Source: Sphingopyxis chilensis (GTDB lineage Bacteria; Pseudomonadota; Alphaproteobacteria; Sphingomonadales; Sphingomonadaceae). From it: a DNA stretch of 64,000 bases. The position numbers were made by a program, and so were the translations under genes. The notes beneath the pieces are model-generated. The model had not been told where the DNA came from, did no database searches, and saw nothing but the letters and a program-made list of their open reading frames with translations. Position 1 is the first letter of the stretch. The number at the start of each line of letters is the position of its first letter. Shown piece after piece: positions 36,987-46,012 of this stretch. The stretch is taken from positions 2,699,501 through 2,763,500 of the forward strand of contig NZ_CP142394.1 in the NCBI RefSeq assembly GCF_035930445.1, in the 5' to 3' direction.

Positions 36987-38474
36987 ATGGGCGGCGGCAT
37001 GACCGACGCCTCTGCCCCTCCTATTTCGGCCTCGCCGCTCAAGCTGTTCAACAGCCTGACGCGCAGCCTCGAAACTTTCGAGCCCGTCCACCCCGGTGAG
37101 GCGCGCGTCTACAGCTGCGGCCCGACGGTCTATAATTTCCAGCACATCGGCAATATGCGCGCCTATGTCTTTGCCGACACATTGGGCCGCACGCTGGCGT
37201 TCAAGGGCTATAAGCTGCGCCACATCATCAACATCACCGACGTCGGCCATCTGACGTCGGACGCCGATGCAGGCGACGACAAGATGGAAAAGGCGGCGGC
37301 GCTGCAAGGCAAGTCGGCGTGGGACATTGCGGCCTTTTACACCGCCGAGTTCAAGCGCGACCTCAATTGGCTGAACGTCCGCGACCCCGCAAAATGGACC
37401 GTCGCGACCGACTATGTCGCCCGGATGATCGAGTTCGCGAAACACATCGCCCACACGCATTGCTACGAACTCGATAGCGGGCTGTATTTCGACATATCGA
37501 CCGTGGCCGACTATGGGCGGCTCGCCCGCGCCGTCACCGATGATGGCGAAGGCCGGATCGACGAAGTCGAAGGCAAGCGCCACGCCGCCGACTTCGCCAT
37601 CTGGCGCAAGACGCCGGCAGGCGAGACGCGCCAGATGGAATGGGATTCCCCCTGGGGCCGCGGCGCGCCCGGCTGGCACCTCGAATGTTCGGTGATGGGC
37701 GAGGCCGAACTGGGCATGCCGTTCGACATCCACACCGGCGGCATCGACCATCGCGAGATCCATCACCCGAACGAGATCGCGCAGAACCAGGCGTATCGCG
37801 GTTGCGGCGGGCTCGACCATGCCGAACATTCGGGCGCACGGTTGTGGATGCACAATAATTTCCTGATCGACCGCGGCGGGAAAATGTCGAAATCGTCGGG
37901 CGAATTCCTGCGGCTCCAACTGCTCGTCGACCGGGGCTACCACCCCCTCGCCTACCGCCTGATGTGCCTGCAGGCGCATTATCGCAGCGAGCTGGAGTTT
38001 TCGTGGGAGGGTTTGGGCGCGGCGCTGACGCGGCTCAAGCGGCTGGTGATGGCGGCAGCTCCGGTCCGCGACGCCGAGCCGGCCGAGATCACCGACCGCC
38101 GGCTGACCGACCTGCTGGCGAAATTTGATGCGGCAATATCGGATGACCTCGGCACGGCGGTCGCGCTGACGCTGATCGAAGAAGTGGCGGCGATGAAGAA
38201 GATCGACGCGGGCCAGAAGCGTGCGGCGCTCGCCGCGATGGATGCGGTGCTCGGCCTCAACCTGGCCATCATCGCGCGCACCGACCTGCGCATCCGCCCC
38301 AAGGCGGCAGCGATCGCCAACGATGAAATCGAAGCCATCCTCACGCGCCGCAAGGAAGCCCGCGCGTCCAAGGATTTCGCCGCATCCGACGCGCTCCGAG
38401 ACGAACTCCTCGCCGCCGGCGTCGAGGTAATGGACGGCGACCCGCTCGGCTGGGACTGGCGGCTCGGCGATTAA
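36987..38474 (+). CDS. cysS: Cysteinyl-tRNA synthetase
   Basis: Class Ia synthetase of 495 residues, charging tRNA-Cys. The zinc site begins with YSCGPTVYN, the HIGH motif reads HIGN, further zinc/active-site ligands are in WHLECS and HREIHHPNE, and KMSKS is exact (GKMSKSSGEF). The C-terminal helical tRNA-binding domain is complete. ATGs at 36987 and 36999 are both possible starts; neither has ideal spacing to the gagg at 36,982. Confidence 0.97.
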   Translation: MGGGMTDASAPPISASPLKLFNSLTRSLETFEPVHPGEARVYSCGPTVYNFQHIGNMRAYVFADTLGRTLAFKGYKLRHIINITDVGHLTSDADAGDDKMEKAAALQGKSAWDIAAFYTAEFKRDLNWLNVRDPAKWTVATDYVARMIEFAKHIAHTHCYELDSGLYFDISTVADYGRLARAVTDDGEGRIDEVEGKRHAADFAIWRKTPAGETRQMEWDSPWGRGAPGWHLECSVMGEAELGMPFDIHTGGIDHREIHHPNEIAQNQAYRGCGGLDHAEHSGARLWMHNNFLIDRGGKMSKSSGEFLRLQLLVDRGYHPLAYRLMCLQAHYRSELEFSWEGLGAALTRLKRLVMAAAPVRDAEPAEITDRRLTDLLAKFDAAISDDLGTAVALTLIEEVAAMKKIDAGQKRAALAAMDAVLGLNLAIIARTDLRIRPKAAAIANDEIEAILTRRKEARASKDFAASDALRDELLAAGVEVMDGDPLGWDWRLGD

Positions 38475-38476
38475 AT

Positions 38477-38580
38477 CCCCCTCCCGCTTGCGGGAGGGGT
38501 TAGGGGAGGGCATGTTCCTCCACACATCATCGCCGTAAAGCGGACAGGCCCTCCCCCGGCCCCTCCCGCAAGCGGGAGGG
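38477..38580. repeat. Intergenic inverted repeat unit (family B)
   Basis: The left arm cccctcccgc-tt-gcgggagggg (38,478-38,499) and the right arm ccctcccgc-aa-gcgggaggg (38,561-38,580) are each self-complementary and also complementary to each other; ggggagggc and gccctcccc add a second layer of pairing. The element fills the whole gap between cysS and the next gene, and its right end doubles as that gene's ribosome binding site. Confidence 0.75.
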
Positions 38581-38587
38581 AAGAAAT

Positions 38588-39526
38588 ATGACCGTCACCG
38601 TCCTGTCGGGCCTGATCCGTCCGCTCGTCGAAAACCGCCTGCCCGACTGGGTCGAACCGCGATTCTTCGCGTCGAAGGAAGAGGCGCTCGAACTCGCGCC
38701 CGCCGCCGAGATCGGCTGGTTCGACATGTACGACAAGAAGGACATGGCCGTGGTCATCACCGCCGCGACAGGCCTCAAATGGCTGAACTCGATCTATGCC
38801 GGGGTCGACGGCATGCCGCTGGACCTGCTGCGCGAGCGCGGCACCGTCGTCACCAACGGCGCGGGGATCAACGCGATCACCATTGCCGAATATGTCGTGA
38901 TGGGCATGCTGACCGTCGCCAAGGGCTACCGCGAAGTCGTGCGCGCGCAGGAGCGCCGCGAATGGCTGATCGATTCGCCGGGCAAGGTCGAACTGTTCGG
39001 ATCGAAAGCGCTGCTGCTCGGCTATGGCGCGATCGGCAAGCTGATCGAGGAGCGGCTGAAAGCCTTTGCGGTCGATGTGACCGTCGTGCGCCGCTCGCCC
39101 GGCCCGAACACGCTGAACCCCGACCAGTGGCGCGCGCAGCTCCGAGATTTCGACTGGGTGATCCTCGCGGTCCCCGCGACCCCCGAAACCGACGGCATGA
39201 TCGGTGCGGCGGAGCTTGCCGCGATGAAGCCGACCGCGACGCTCATCAACATCGCGCGCGGCAGCGTTGTCGATCAGGATGCGCTGATCACGGCGCTGAA
39301 CGAAAAGCAGATCGCGGCGGCGTTTCTCGACGTCACAACCCCCGAACCGCTGCCCGCCGACGATCCGCTGTGGAGCCTCGACAACGCGCATGTCACCATG
39401 CACCTGTCGGGCCGCGCGCAGGACAAGATGTTCGTGCGGTCGGCGCAGCGGTTTCTGGAAAATCTGGGTCGCTGGAAGAGGGGCGAAGCCGTCGAACCGC
39501 GCGTCGATTTGACGCTGGGTTATTGA
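38588..39526 (+). CDS. D-2-hydroxyacid dehydrogenase family protein
   Basis: A 312-residue NAD(P)-dependent oxidoreductase. The Rossmann loop is LLLGYGAIGKLIEERL, the catalytic Arg lies in NIARGSVVD, the Glu in TTPEPLPADDP and the His in HVTMHLSG, so the catalytic triad of the family is intact although the last motif departs from the usual TPHxA. Substrate unknown; glyoxylate/hydroxypyruvate-type reduction is possible. The ribosome binding site ggaggg is part of the repeat just upstream. Confidence 0.88.
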   Translation: MTVTVLSGLIRPLVENRLPDWVEPRFFASKEEALELAPAAEIGWFDMYDKKDMAVVITAATGLKWLNSIYAGVDGMPLDLLRERGTVVTNGAGINAITIAEYVVMGMLTVAKGYREVVRAQERREWLIDSPGKVELFGSKALLLGYGAIGKLIEERLKAFAVDVTVVRRSPGPNTLNPDQWRAQLRDFDWVILAVPATPETDGMIGAAELAAMKPTATLINIARGSVVDQDALITALNEKQIAAAFLDVTTPEPLPADDPLWSLDNAHVTMHLSGRAQDKMFVRSAQRFLENLGRWKRGEAVEPRVDLTLGY

Positions 39527-39532
39527 AAACAC

Positions 39533-39620
39533 GTCGCCCCCGCGAAGGCGGTGGCTGCGGTCGTTCTAAACAGCGGCGCAGAGTCAGGACGACGACGGCC
39601 CCCGCCTTCGCGGGGGCGAC
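39533..39620. repeat. Intergenic inverted repeat unit (family C)
   Basis: gtcgcccccgcgaaggcgg (39,533-39,551) and ccgccttcgcgggggcgac (39,602-39,620) form a perfect 19-base inverted repeat enclosing 50 bases. It sits between the convergent dehydrogenase and phosphodiesterase genes, where the large hairpin could also end transcription. Confidence 0.8.
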
Positions 39621-39629
39621 GAATAAAGT

Positions 39630-40478
39630 TCAGCCCGGCCGTTCGGCCTTCAATTCGCGCACCAGCGGCTGAAGCCGCTCGTCATATTTGGCGAGCATCG
39701 TGTGGGCGCCCGCATGATCGTAGAAGCTGACCAGTTCGCGGCCGTTCCAGCGGTGGAGGGCATAGGCGGGGTCTTCGGCGACGATCATCGGGCGGTCGTC
39801 GGGCTTGTTTTCGTCGATGGGGCGGAGGTCGAGCGATACCTGCGGCGCGGTCGACGAACAGATCGCGACGGTGCGGCCTTCCCACGCGACGGTGACGCTG
39901 CGGTGGAGGTGGCCGCAGATCAGCCCGCGAACCTGCGAGTGTTTGCGCACGACGTCGGTAAAGGTCGTGACCCACGGCTCGTCGGGATGGGTGTTCATCC
40001 ACTCGATCCCGCTTTCGACCGGCGGATGGTGCATGACGATATAGGTCGGCTTCGCGGGTTCCTTCGCCAGTTCGGCATCGAGCCACGCCCCGCGCGCTTC
40101 GCAGAAGGCACCGCCATGGCGCCCTTCCTCAAGGGTGTCGATCGTTACCAGCCGCAGTTCGGGAAGCTCGACGGTGTACTGGACGAAGCCGCTGCCGTCG
40201 TCGAAGCCCGGAAAACGTTCGTGAAAATTGTCGCGCAGATCATGATTTCCGACGCTAGGCCACACCGGGAAGGGGCAGCGCGAAAAGGCGGTCTGCAGCC
40301 GGCGATAGCTGTCGGGGTCGCCTCGGTCGGTGATGTCGCCCGTCGCAAGCAACAGATCGGGACGGTTCGGACCGTCGATCAGCACGTCGAGCACGTCGTC
40401 GAGACGCTTGCGGTTATATTCGGCCGGATTGTCCGGATCGAACCCGATATGGACATCTGTGATCTGCGCGATCAGCAT
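39630..40478 (-). CDS. Class III metallophosphoesterase, CpdA-like cyclic-nucleotide phosphodiesterase
   Basis: A 282-residue calcineurin-like enzyme with all metal motifs in order: QITDVHIG (DxH), ATGDITDRG (GDxxD), VGNHDLRD, VMHHPPV and ICGHLHRS. This set and length match CpdA-type 3',5'-cyclic-nucleotide phosphodiesterases; glycerophosphodiesterase relatives (GpdQ) remain possible. The start at 40478 follows agggga. It lies 44 bases downstream of the FHA-cytochrome gene in the same direction, probably in one operon with the cNMP-binding oxidoreductase. Confidence 0.82.
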   Translation of the reverse strand: MLIAQITDVHIGFDPDNPAEYNRKRLDDVLDVLIDGPNRPDLLLATGDITDRGDPDSYRRLQTAFSRCPFPVWPSVGNHDLRDNFHERFPGFDDGSGFVQYTVELPELRLVTIDTLEEGRHGGAFCEARGAWLDAELAKEPAKPTYIVMHHPPVESGIEWMNTHPDEPWVTTFTDVVRKHSQVRGLICGHLHRSVTVAWEGRTVAICSSTAPQVSLDLRPIDENKPDDRPMIVAEDPAYALHRWNGRELVSFYDHAGAHTMLAKYDERLQPLVRELKAERPG

Positions 40479-40522
40479 ATCCGTCCCCTGCTCCGACCGG
40501 ACTCGTCCGGCCGTCCAAAACC

Positions 40523-42457
40523 TCACCCTCCCCGCCGAGCCCTGTGCAGGGCGGGTGTGCGCCACGTCACATCATAAAGACCCCGGCCCCCCGGACCTGT
40601 GATCAGGCTCACATGATAAGTACCCGGAATAGGTTGATTTGTGATTGCAGCCACCTTTTTCTTGCGCTCGCGCGGCGGCATCCAGGGCTTTCCGCCGTCC
40701 GAATGATATTCGTGGCACATCGCGCACGGCGATTCGGTGGCGGTCTCGACCTTGACGATTCGCGCGCCACTTTCGCCGACATGACAGTCGCGGCACTGGC
40801 GGAGACCGGGCACGAGCAGGTCGGTCGATATCTTCGAGGCGGGCGCCGCGGTGTGGCAATCCGCGCACTCGGTCTCACGATGCGCATCGTGGTCGAACCA
40901 TCCTTTTTGCAGATAGCGCGGCGTCTGGTCGACCGCGGCGACACGCCACCCCCGCCCGGCCTGCGGCGCGAAGACGGTGTGACAGTCGTAACAGGCGCCG
41001 CCCTTTGAAAAGACCGCGCGCACAGCGTCCTCTGCCCGGTTCGGCCGGACCGCGACCTCGCGGAAATAGATATTATAGACCTGCCCCTCGGCATAGGCGC
41101 CCGGCCGCCGTCGCTGCATCCCGCCGAGCTGGAGCGGGCGCGAGGGCGGGGTCGAACGGAAATAGGCCGTGAGATCGGCAACCACCTGATCGGGCTCGCC
41201 GTGGCGCAGGGTGCGGGTTACCCCGCCAACCGTCTCGAACGCGAGGCTGTGGCACATCGCGCAGTCGCGCTCCATTTCGACCGGCTTGACGCGCACGCCA
41301 TCGGCCTCGACGCGGTGGCAATTCTGGCATTCGAGCTTCTTCCCGAAATCATAGCGCCCACGGAAGCTCGCCGCCATGCGCGCCACCCCGCCCGTCGCCT
41401 GCAGGTGCATGTCGTGCGGGAATTTCAAGCCGTTATAGTCGACGATCCCTTGGGTCAGCGTCGTGCGCACCGGCTTTCCGTCCGGCGCCGGGCGGACGAG
41501 CGGGCGGAACTCGGGGTGGCTGGTTCCGAAATCGGCGGCGTCGGCGAGCGTCGTCGGATGCCCCGCCGTCTTCAGCCGCGCCGACATGCCGCCGTGGCAG
41601 TCGGCGCAGAATTTCTGCGGCGTCGCCGCCATCGGCCCCGCACCTTCATGCTCGGTATGACAATCGACGCAGCGTCCCTGCGGCTTGTTGAAGGTCTTGG
41701 CAAAGCCCGCGAGAATCCGCTCGCCCACGCCCGGCGGGTGACGCGCCGCGAGCAGCATCGCGGTCGGCGCATTCGCGTGCGCCATGCTCATCGTCTTGTG
41801 CTCGCCGGTGTGACACCCCACGCACGCCTTGTCGGTCACGGCGACGAACGGCTCGACATGGCACGACTGGCAGTCGTTTTTCAGGCTCGCATGCGCGCTC
41901 GACAGCGGTCCCGAAAGCCAGGCGCTGTCGGCATGATAGCCGTCGGGGCGCTCGTTCATCTGCCGGTAGCTGTACCAGGCCCAGATCGGCCCGATCAGGA
42001 AGGCCAGCAGCATCAAGAGGCCGAACGCCCACGCGGCGGTGCGCTTGCCGGGCATCACCCCCGCGAGCGAAAAGGCCTTCGCCTCGTCGACATCTTTCGA
42101 CGATTGCGACAATTCGTCGATGCGCTCGACGAGCAGAATGACCTTTTCATCCTCGCGCGCGATCGTCAGTCGATGGCCGCCGAAGCGCAGCTCGGCGCCC
42201 GCGGCGCTGTCGATATTGGCGGCGTCGACCGTCCGGCCGTTGAAATCGAACCCCAGCCCCTCCAGCGCCGCGACGCGCACATGGCGCCCGTCGGCGCTGC
42301 TGATCGTCGCGTGGTGCGGGTTCACCGCCAGATCGGCGACATGAATGATATTGCCGCTCTCACGGCCGAGCGTGATCATATCGCCCGGCAGCGGCTCGTC
42401 GCGGACGATCTGCTTGCCCGTCTTCGTCGTCGCGATGCGGCGCAGGATGAAGCTCAT
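40523..42457 (-). CDS. FHA domain fused to a membrane-anchored ten-haem cytochrome c
   Basis: A 644-residue protein. Residues ~25-100 form an FHA phosphopeptide-binding domain (LGRESGNIIH, then LAVNPHHATIS). A positively charged stretch and one helix (140-161, AAWAFGLLMLLAFLIGPIWAW) follow. The rest carries ten CXXCH haem motifs, the first at 196-200, with extra His residues as ligands, as in cytochrome c3/NapC-NrfH-like multihaem proteins. Topology should place FHA in the cytoplasm and the haems in the periplasm. It begins 10 bases after the cytochrome b-like gene and has gagg upstream. The fusion is unusual; its partner kinase is unknown. Confidence 0.88.
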   Translation of the reverse strand: MSFILRRIATTKTGKQIVRDEPLPGDMITLGRESGNIIHVADLAVNPHHATISSADGRHVRVAALEGLGFDFNGRTVDAANIDSAAGAELRFGGHRLTIAREDEKVILLVERIDELSQSSKDVDEAKAFSLAGVMPGKRTAAWAFGLLMLLAFLIGPIWAWYSYRQMNERPDGYHADSAWLSGPLSSAHASLKNDCQSCHVEPFVAVTDKACVGCHTGEHKTMSMAHANAPTAMLLAARHPPGVGERILAGFAKTFNKPQGRCVDCHTEHEGAGPMAATPQKFCADCHGGMSARLKTAGHPTTLADAADFGTSHPEFRPLVRPAPDGKPVRTTLTQGIVDYNGLKFPHDMHLQATGGVARMAASFRGRYDFGKKLECQNCHRVEADGVRVKPVEMERDCAMCHSLAFETVGGVTRTLRHGEPDQVVADLTAYFRSTPPSRPLQLGGMQRRRPGAYAEGQVYNIYFREVAVRPNRAEDAVRAVFSKGGACYDCHTVFAPQAGRGWRVAAVDQTPRYLQKGWFDHDAHRETECADCHTAAPASKISTDLLVPGLRQCRDCHVGESGARIVKVETATESPCAMCHEYHSDGGKPWMPPRERKKKVAAITNQPIPGTYHVSLITGPGGRGLYDVTWRTPALHRARRGG

Positions 42458-42467
42458 CGTTCGCGCC

Positions 42468-43346
42468 TCACCAATAGAAGAAGACGCTGACGATATGCGC
42501 CGACAGCGCCGCCATCAGCGCAAAGGTCAGCGGCACATGCACATAGAGCCAGACTTCGAGCAGCGCGCGCAGCCGCAGATGCTCGCGCAACCGCGCCAGC
42601 GCCGCCTCCTTCTGAGACAAAAGCTGGATGACCTTTGTGCGCGCGGCATCGCCGCCCTGTGACACCGATAGCGCGCCGCGGGAGGCAGTCGTCGCGCAAC
42701 CCGGATAGCGCCCACGCAGCCGCGCCCATGCGCCGCCCGCGAACGGATCCTGGTCGAGCGAGGCGAGCACCGCCGCGCTGTCCGCGGCCGTCAGCGGCTG
42801 CGCGGCGCTGTGCAGCTGGCGGTCGAACGCGCGGATCGCCTCCAGCATCTGCATCTGCGTCATCTGCTCGCGATTGTTCGACAACGCAGCCGGCAAGGTC
42901 GCATAGACGATGACGCCGTAAAGCCCCGACAGGATGACGAGCATCATCAGCACCCAGGCGAGCGTGTGGACGTTCCAGCCAAGCTGGAATCCGGTGTGCC
43001 AGGTGCCGATGACGATCAGGCTTAAACCCAGATAGACATGCGCCGACGTCCACGCCTTCAGCGACCAGTGATCGCTCGTCATCTTGCGCTTGCGATAACC
43101 GAGCGCGGTGAGCCAGAGGATCAGCAGCGCGCCGATCGTCCCCAGCGCATAGCCGTACCAGCTGCCGCCATTGTGCCGCGGCGTCACGTCGACCAGAGCA
43201 TAGGAGACGATGATGAAAAGGCAGAGCCCGCCCGAAATCTTGGCCCAGCGAAAGCCCGCATAGCGCAGGAAGCCCTCATGCCGCCGCTCGCGAACACGCT
43301 CTACCTGTGTGGCCTTCGACCGACGCCGCTGGAACAGGCTCGCCAT
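42468..43346 (-). CDS. Membrane cytochrome b-like protein
   Basis: A 292-residue protein with about six hydrophobic helices. Paired His residues in the helices (WTSAHVYLGLSLIVIGTWH, GWNVHTLAWVLMM, LEVWLYVHVPLTF, AALSAHIVSVFF) could ligate b-type haems that pass electrons across the membrane. A soluble segment of ~85 residues interrupts the last two helices. The ATG at 43346 shares one base with the stop of the upstream oxidoreductase gene (TGATG). A longer open frame starting upstream is an artefact of that gene. Confidence 0.8.
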   Translation of the reverse strand: MASLFQRRRSKATQVERVRERRHEGFLRYAGFRWAKISGGLCLFIIVSYALVDVTPRHNGGSWYGYALGTIGALLILWLTALGYRKRKMTSDHWSLKAWTSAHVYLGLSLIVIGTWHTGFQLGWNVHTLAWVLMMLVILSGLYGVIVYATLPAALSNNREQMTQMQMLEAIRAFDRQLHSAAQPLTAADSAAVLASLDQDPFAGGAWARLRGRYPGCATTASRGALSVSQGGDAARTKVIQLLSQKEAALARLREHLRLRALLEVWLYVHVPLTFALMAALSAHIVSVFFYW

Positions 43347-45781
43347 CAGTCGGTGTCCTCGTCGAGCCGCGCGATCGACAGGAATTCTTCCGGCGACACG
43401 CGGATCGCGGCGCCCGTCGGGCACGCCCGCACGCACGCCGGGCCGCCCGATATGCCTTTGCACATGTCGCACTTGACCGCGATCTTCTTCGGCTTCTCGT
43501 CGCCCAGCTGTTTCTTGGTCCATTTGGGCGACGGCTCGCCCGGACCGGGACCGAAGCCGGTCAGCAGCCAGCGGAGCAGGCTTGGCTTCTCCGGCGGCGC
43601 CGCCTCCATGCGGATCACGCCATAGGGACAGTTGCGCATGCAGTTGCCGCAGCCGATGCAGCCCGGCTCCATGAACACCTCGCCGTCGGGGCCGCGGTGG
43701 ATCACGTTCGGCGGACAGTCGGCCATGCAATGCGGATGCTCGCAGTGGCGGCAGCTTGTCGGCACATGCAGGTGCGCGAAGGTCTTGCCCGCCTCGCGGT
43801 CGAGCCGCGACAGGCCCTCATGGCTGTCGGCGCACGCTTTCTCGCAATTATCGCAGCCGACGCACAGATTCTCGTCGATCAGGAGCGCGTCGGTCGCCTC
43901 GCCGAGCCCTTCCTTCATGATGAAGCTCGCGGTGTCCGAATACAGGTCGACCGCGCTCGAATAGGTGGCTTTGCGCGATTCGATGAAGCTGTTCATCGCC
44001 GCGCGTTCGGCGACCGCTACTTCGGTCGCTTCGCGCACCTGCGGTCGTGCGGCGAGCATCTTGCGGAAACTTTCGCCGGTGAGCTTGATCACCTCGCTGC
44101 CGACCGCCGCCTTGACGGTAGCGTTGCGCGGCTGCCCGCTCAGCACGCCCATTTCGCCAAAGAAGCTGCCGGCGGGAAGGTAGCGGAGGAAGATCGGCTT
44201 CCCGCCGATATCCTTCTCGACCACCATCGAACCCGAGCGGATGACATAGACATCGTCGCCCTGTTCACCCTCGGTCAGCACGACCTTGCCCGCGGGCACG
44301 CGCTCGACCTCGGCGGCATCGACCACCGGGCCCAGATCCTCCACCGTCAGCCCGCCCTTGAATATCTGGAGCAATTGGCGTTCGAGCGAGATGCGGTTGA
44401 TCGCACGTTTCGCGCCCGGCACCGCCGCCATCAGCTTCAGCGCCGCGGTGCGCGACACTTCGACGAAAATACTGTCGTCGCCGGCGCGGATCGTCGCGCC
44501 GCGCTTCCGCCCCGAAATCAAACCGACCTCGCCAAAGATCGATCCCTGCTCGATCGACACGGTAACGCCCGGCCCCACCTCGACCTCGGCAAAGCCGTCG
44601 GCTATCGCGAAGAGCGACGACCCCGGCTCGCCCTTTTCAAAGACGATGTCGCCCTTGGTGTAGAAGGCGACTTTCGAATCGAGCATGAACTCACGCATCT
44701 GCAACGGCGACACATCGGCAAAGATGCTCACCCGTTCGCGCAGATAATCGAGCCATTCGCTCACGGCCTTCTGCTGCGGCAGGCCTGCGAAAATGGCCGC
44801 CAGATCCTTTTCATCGGCGGGGGTCAGCGACGCGTTGCCATTGATGAACTCGACGACGTCATAGCCCTGGTTCATGCAATGCTTGATCAGCGGATAACCC
44901 GCGAGTGCGCCGATCACGAAGATTCCCGGCACCGTCGATTCAAAGGTCGGCGACAGCTTTGGAAAGGCCTCGCGGTCCGGCCCCGTAAACTCGATCCCCA
45001 TCGATTCGACGAAGCCGCGCGGTGCGACCGACCCCAGCCGCGCGACGATCACGTCGCACGGGATCTTCTCGTCGCCGTCGGGCGTGTCGAGCGTCAGCCA
45101 GCCGGGTTCGACCTTCTTCGGCTGCGTTTCGGTGCGGATCGACATCAGCCCGTTTTCGCCCGCCTCCATCATGTCGGAGACGTTCTTCGCCTTCGCGCGC
45201 GCGAAATCCTTCGAGCGGTTGAGGATGGTCACGGTGTTTTCCAGCGCTTCCTCGGCGACGCCGAGCGCATTTTCGATCCCCGCGTCGCCCGATCCGACAA
45301 CGGTGATATGCTTGTCCTTGAAATCCTCGGGATCGTCGACCTGATAGATGATGTGCGGCAGGTCGGCGCCCTCGCAGCGCATCCGGTTCGGATTGCCCTG
45401 CGTGCCGATCGCAAGAATGATGTTCTCGGCGTGAAAGACATCACCCTTCGCGGTCTTGATCGCGAAGGCGCCCTGCGCGCCTATCACCTCGACGACATCG
45501 GCGTGATAGGCGACGTTCACCTGGTTCTTCGCGGCGTCTTCGTCCCAGTTCGCAAGGATATATTCGCGCGCACCCTCGGCGAATCGACAGTCGGACCGCA
45601 GATCAAGCCGTTCGGGCGTCGCGAGCACGCGCTTGCCCTTCTGATATTTGAAGATGGTGTCGGAGAGGTGATCGGTCTTTTCGAGCAACATATGGCTCAG
45701 CCCGAGTTGTCCGGCGCGCGACGCGGCGCTGAGCCCGGCCGGGCCCGAACCGATGATCGCAACCTTGACCGCCTCACTCAT
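43346..45781 (-). CDS. FAD/NAD oxidoreductase with two cNMP-binding domains and four [4Fe-4S] motifs
   Basis: An 811-residue fusion. Residues 1-320 are a flavin disulfide-reductase-type module (AIIGSGPAGLSAA; second dinucleotide loop VVGSGDAGIENA; FVIGALAG) without the redox CxxxxC pair. Two cyclic-nucleotide-binding domains follow (~355-465 and ~475-595), with phosphate cassettes FGEVGLISGRKRGAT and FGEMGVLSGQPRNAT that retain the Arg. Residues 640-790 hold four ferredoxin Cys clusters as in DmsB/NrfC subunits. It is probably cytoplasmic and feeds the membrane cytochrome downstream, with activity set by cAMP or cGMP. It starts the module operon. Confidence 0.92.
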   Translation of the reverse strand: MSEAVKVAIIGSGPAGLSAASRAGQLGLSHMLLEKTDHLSDTIFKYQKGKRVLATPERLDLRSDCRFAEGAREYILANWDEDAAKNQVNVAYHADVVEVIGAQGAFAIKTAKGDVFHAENIILAIGTQGNPNRMRCEGADLPHIIYQVDDPEDFKDKHITVVGSGDAGIENALGVAEEALENTVTILNRSKDFARAKAKNVSDMMEAGENGLMSIRTETQPKKVEPGWLTLDTPDGDEKIPCDVIVARLGSVAPRGFVESMGIEFTGPDREAFPKLSPTFESTVPGIFVIGALAGYPLIKHCMNQGYDVVEFINGNASLTPADEKDLAAIFAGLPQQKAVSEWLDYLRERVSIFADVSPLQMREFMLDSKVAFYTKGDIVFEKGEPGSSLFAIADGFAEVEVGPGVTVSIEQGSIFGEVGLISGRKRGATIRAGDDSIFVEVSRTAALKLMAAVPGAKRAINRISLERQLLQIFKGGLTVEDLGPVVDAAEVERVPAGKVVLTEGEQGDDVYVIRSGSMVVEKDIGGKPIFLRYLPAGSFFGEMGVLSGQPRNATVKAAVGSEVIKLTGESFRKMLAARPQVREATEVAVAERAAMNSFIESRKATYSSAVDLYSDTASFIMKEGLGEATDALLIDENLCVGCDNCEKACADSHEGLSRLDREAGKTFAHLHVPTSCRHCEHPHCMADCPPNVIHRGPDGEVFMEPGCIGCGNCMRNCPYGVIRMEAAPPEKPSLLRWLLTGFGPGPGEPSPKWTKKQLGDEKPKKIAVKCDMCKGISGGPACVRACPTGAAIRVSPEEFLSIARLDEDTD

Positions 45782-46012
45782 GCCCGCGCCCTGCCGCCGA
45801 AGCGACCGTTTGCGATCAAGATGCTGGCGAACGCTTGCACGGGCATCCCATTCCCCCCGATCGCTTACCCCTAAGCGACATAATCTTGGATGCGACCCGG
45901 ACTAATGTCCTGAGCGACAGGCTATGCCCCTGAAAGCGGGAAAAGGTCAACCGCTCGACCGCCAGAATCGGCAGTTGCGAGCCGTTCTCAACTAGCCGAT
46001 GAGCCGGTTGAC

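Noticed and set aside
42468..43730. Extended version of the cytochrome b-like protein starting at 43730
   Set aside because: The extra 128 residues are an out-of-frame reading of the Fe-S end of the upstream gene; the ATG at 43346 fits the operon.
43307..45874. Long plus-strand open frame opposite the cNMP-binding oxidoreductase
   Set aside because: Mirror frame of a gene with unmistakable domain motifs; no family signature of its own.
45782..46012. Search for FNR- or CRP-type boxes upstream of the redox operon
   Set aside because: Only a weak ttgcgatcaa-like match is present; no convincing palindrome at usual spacing.
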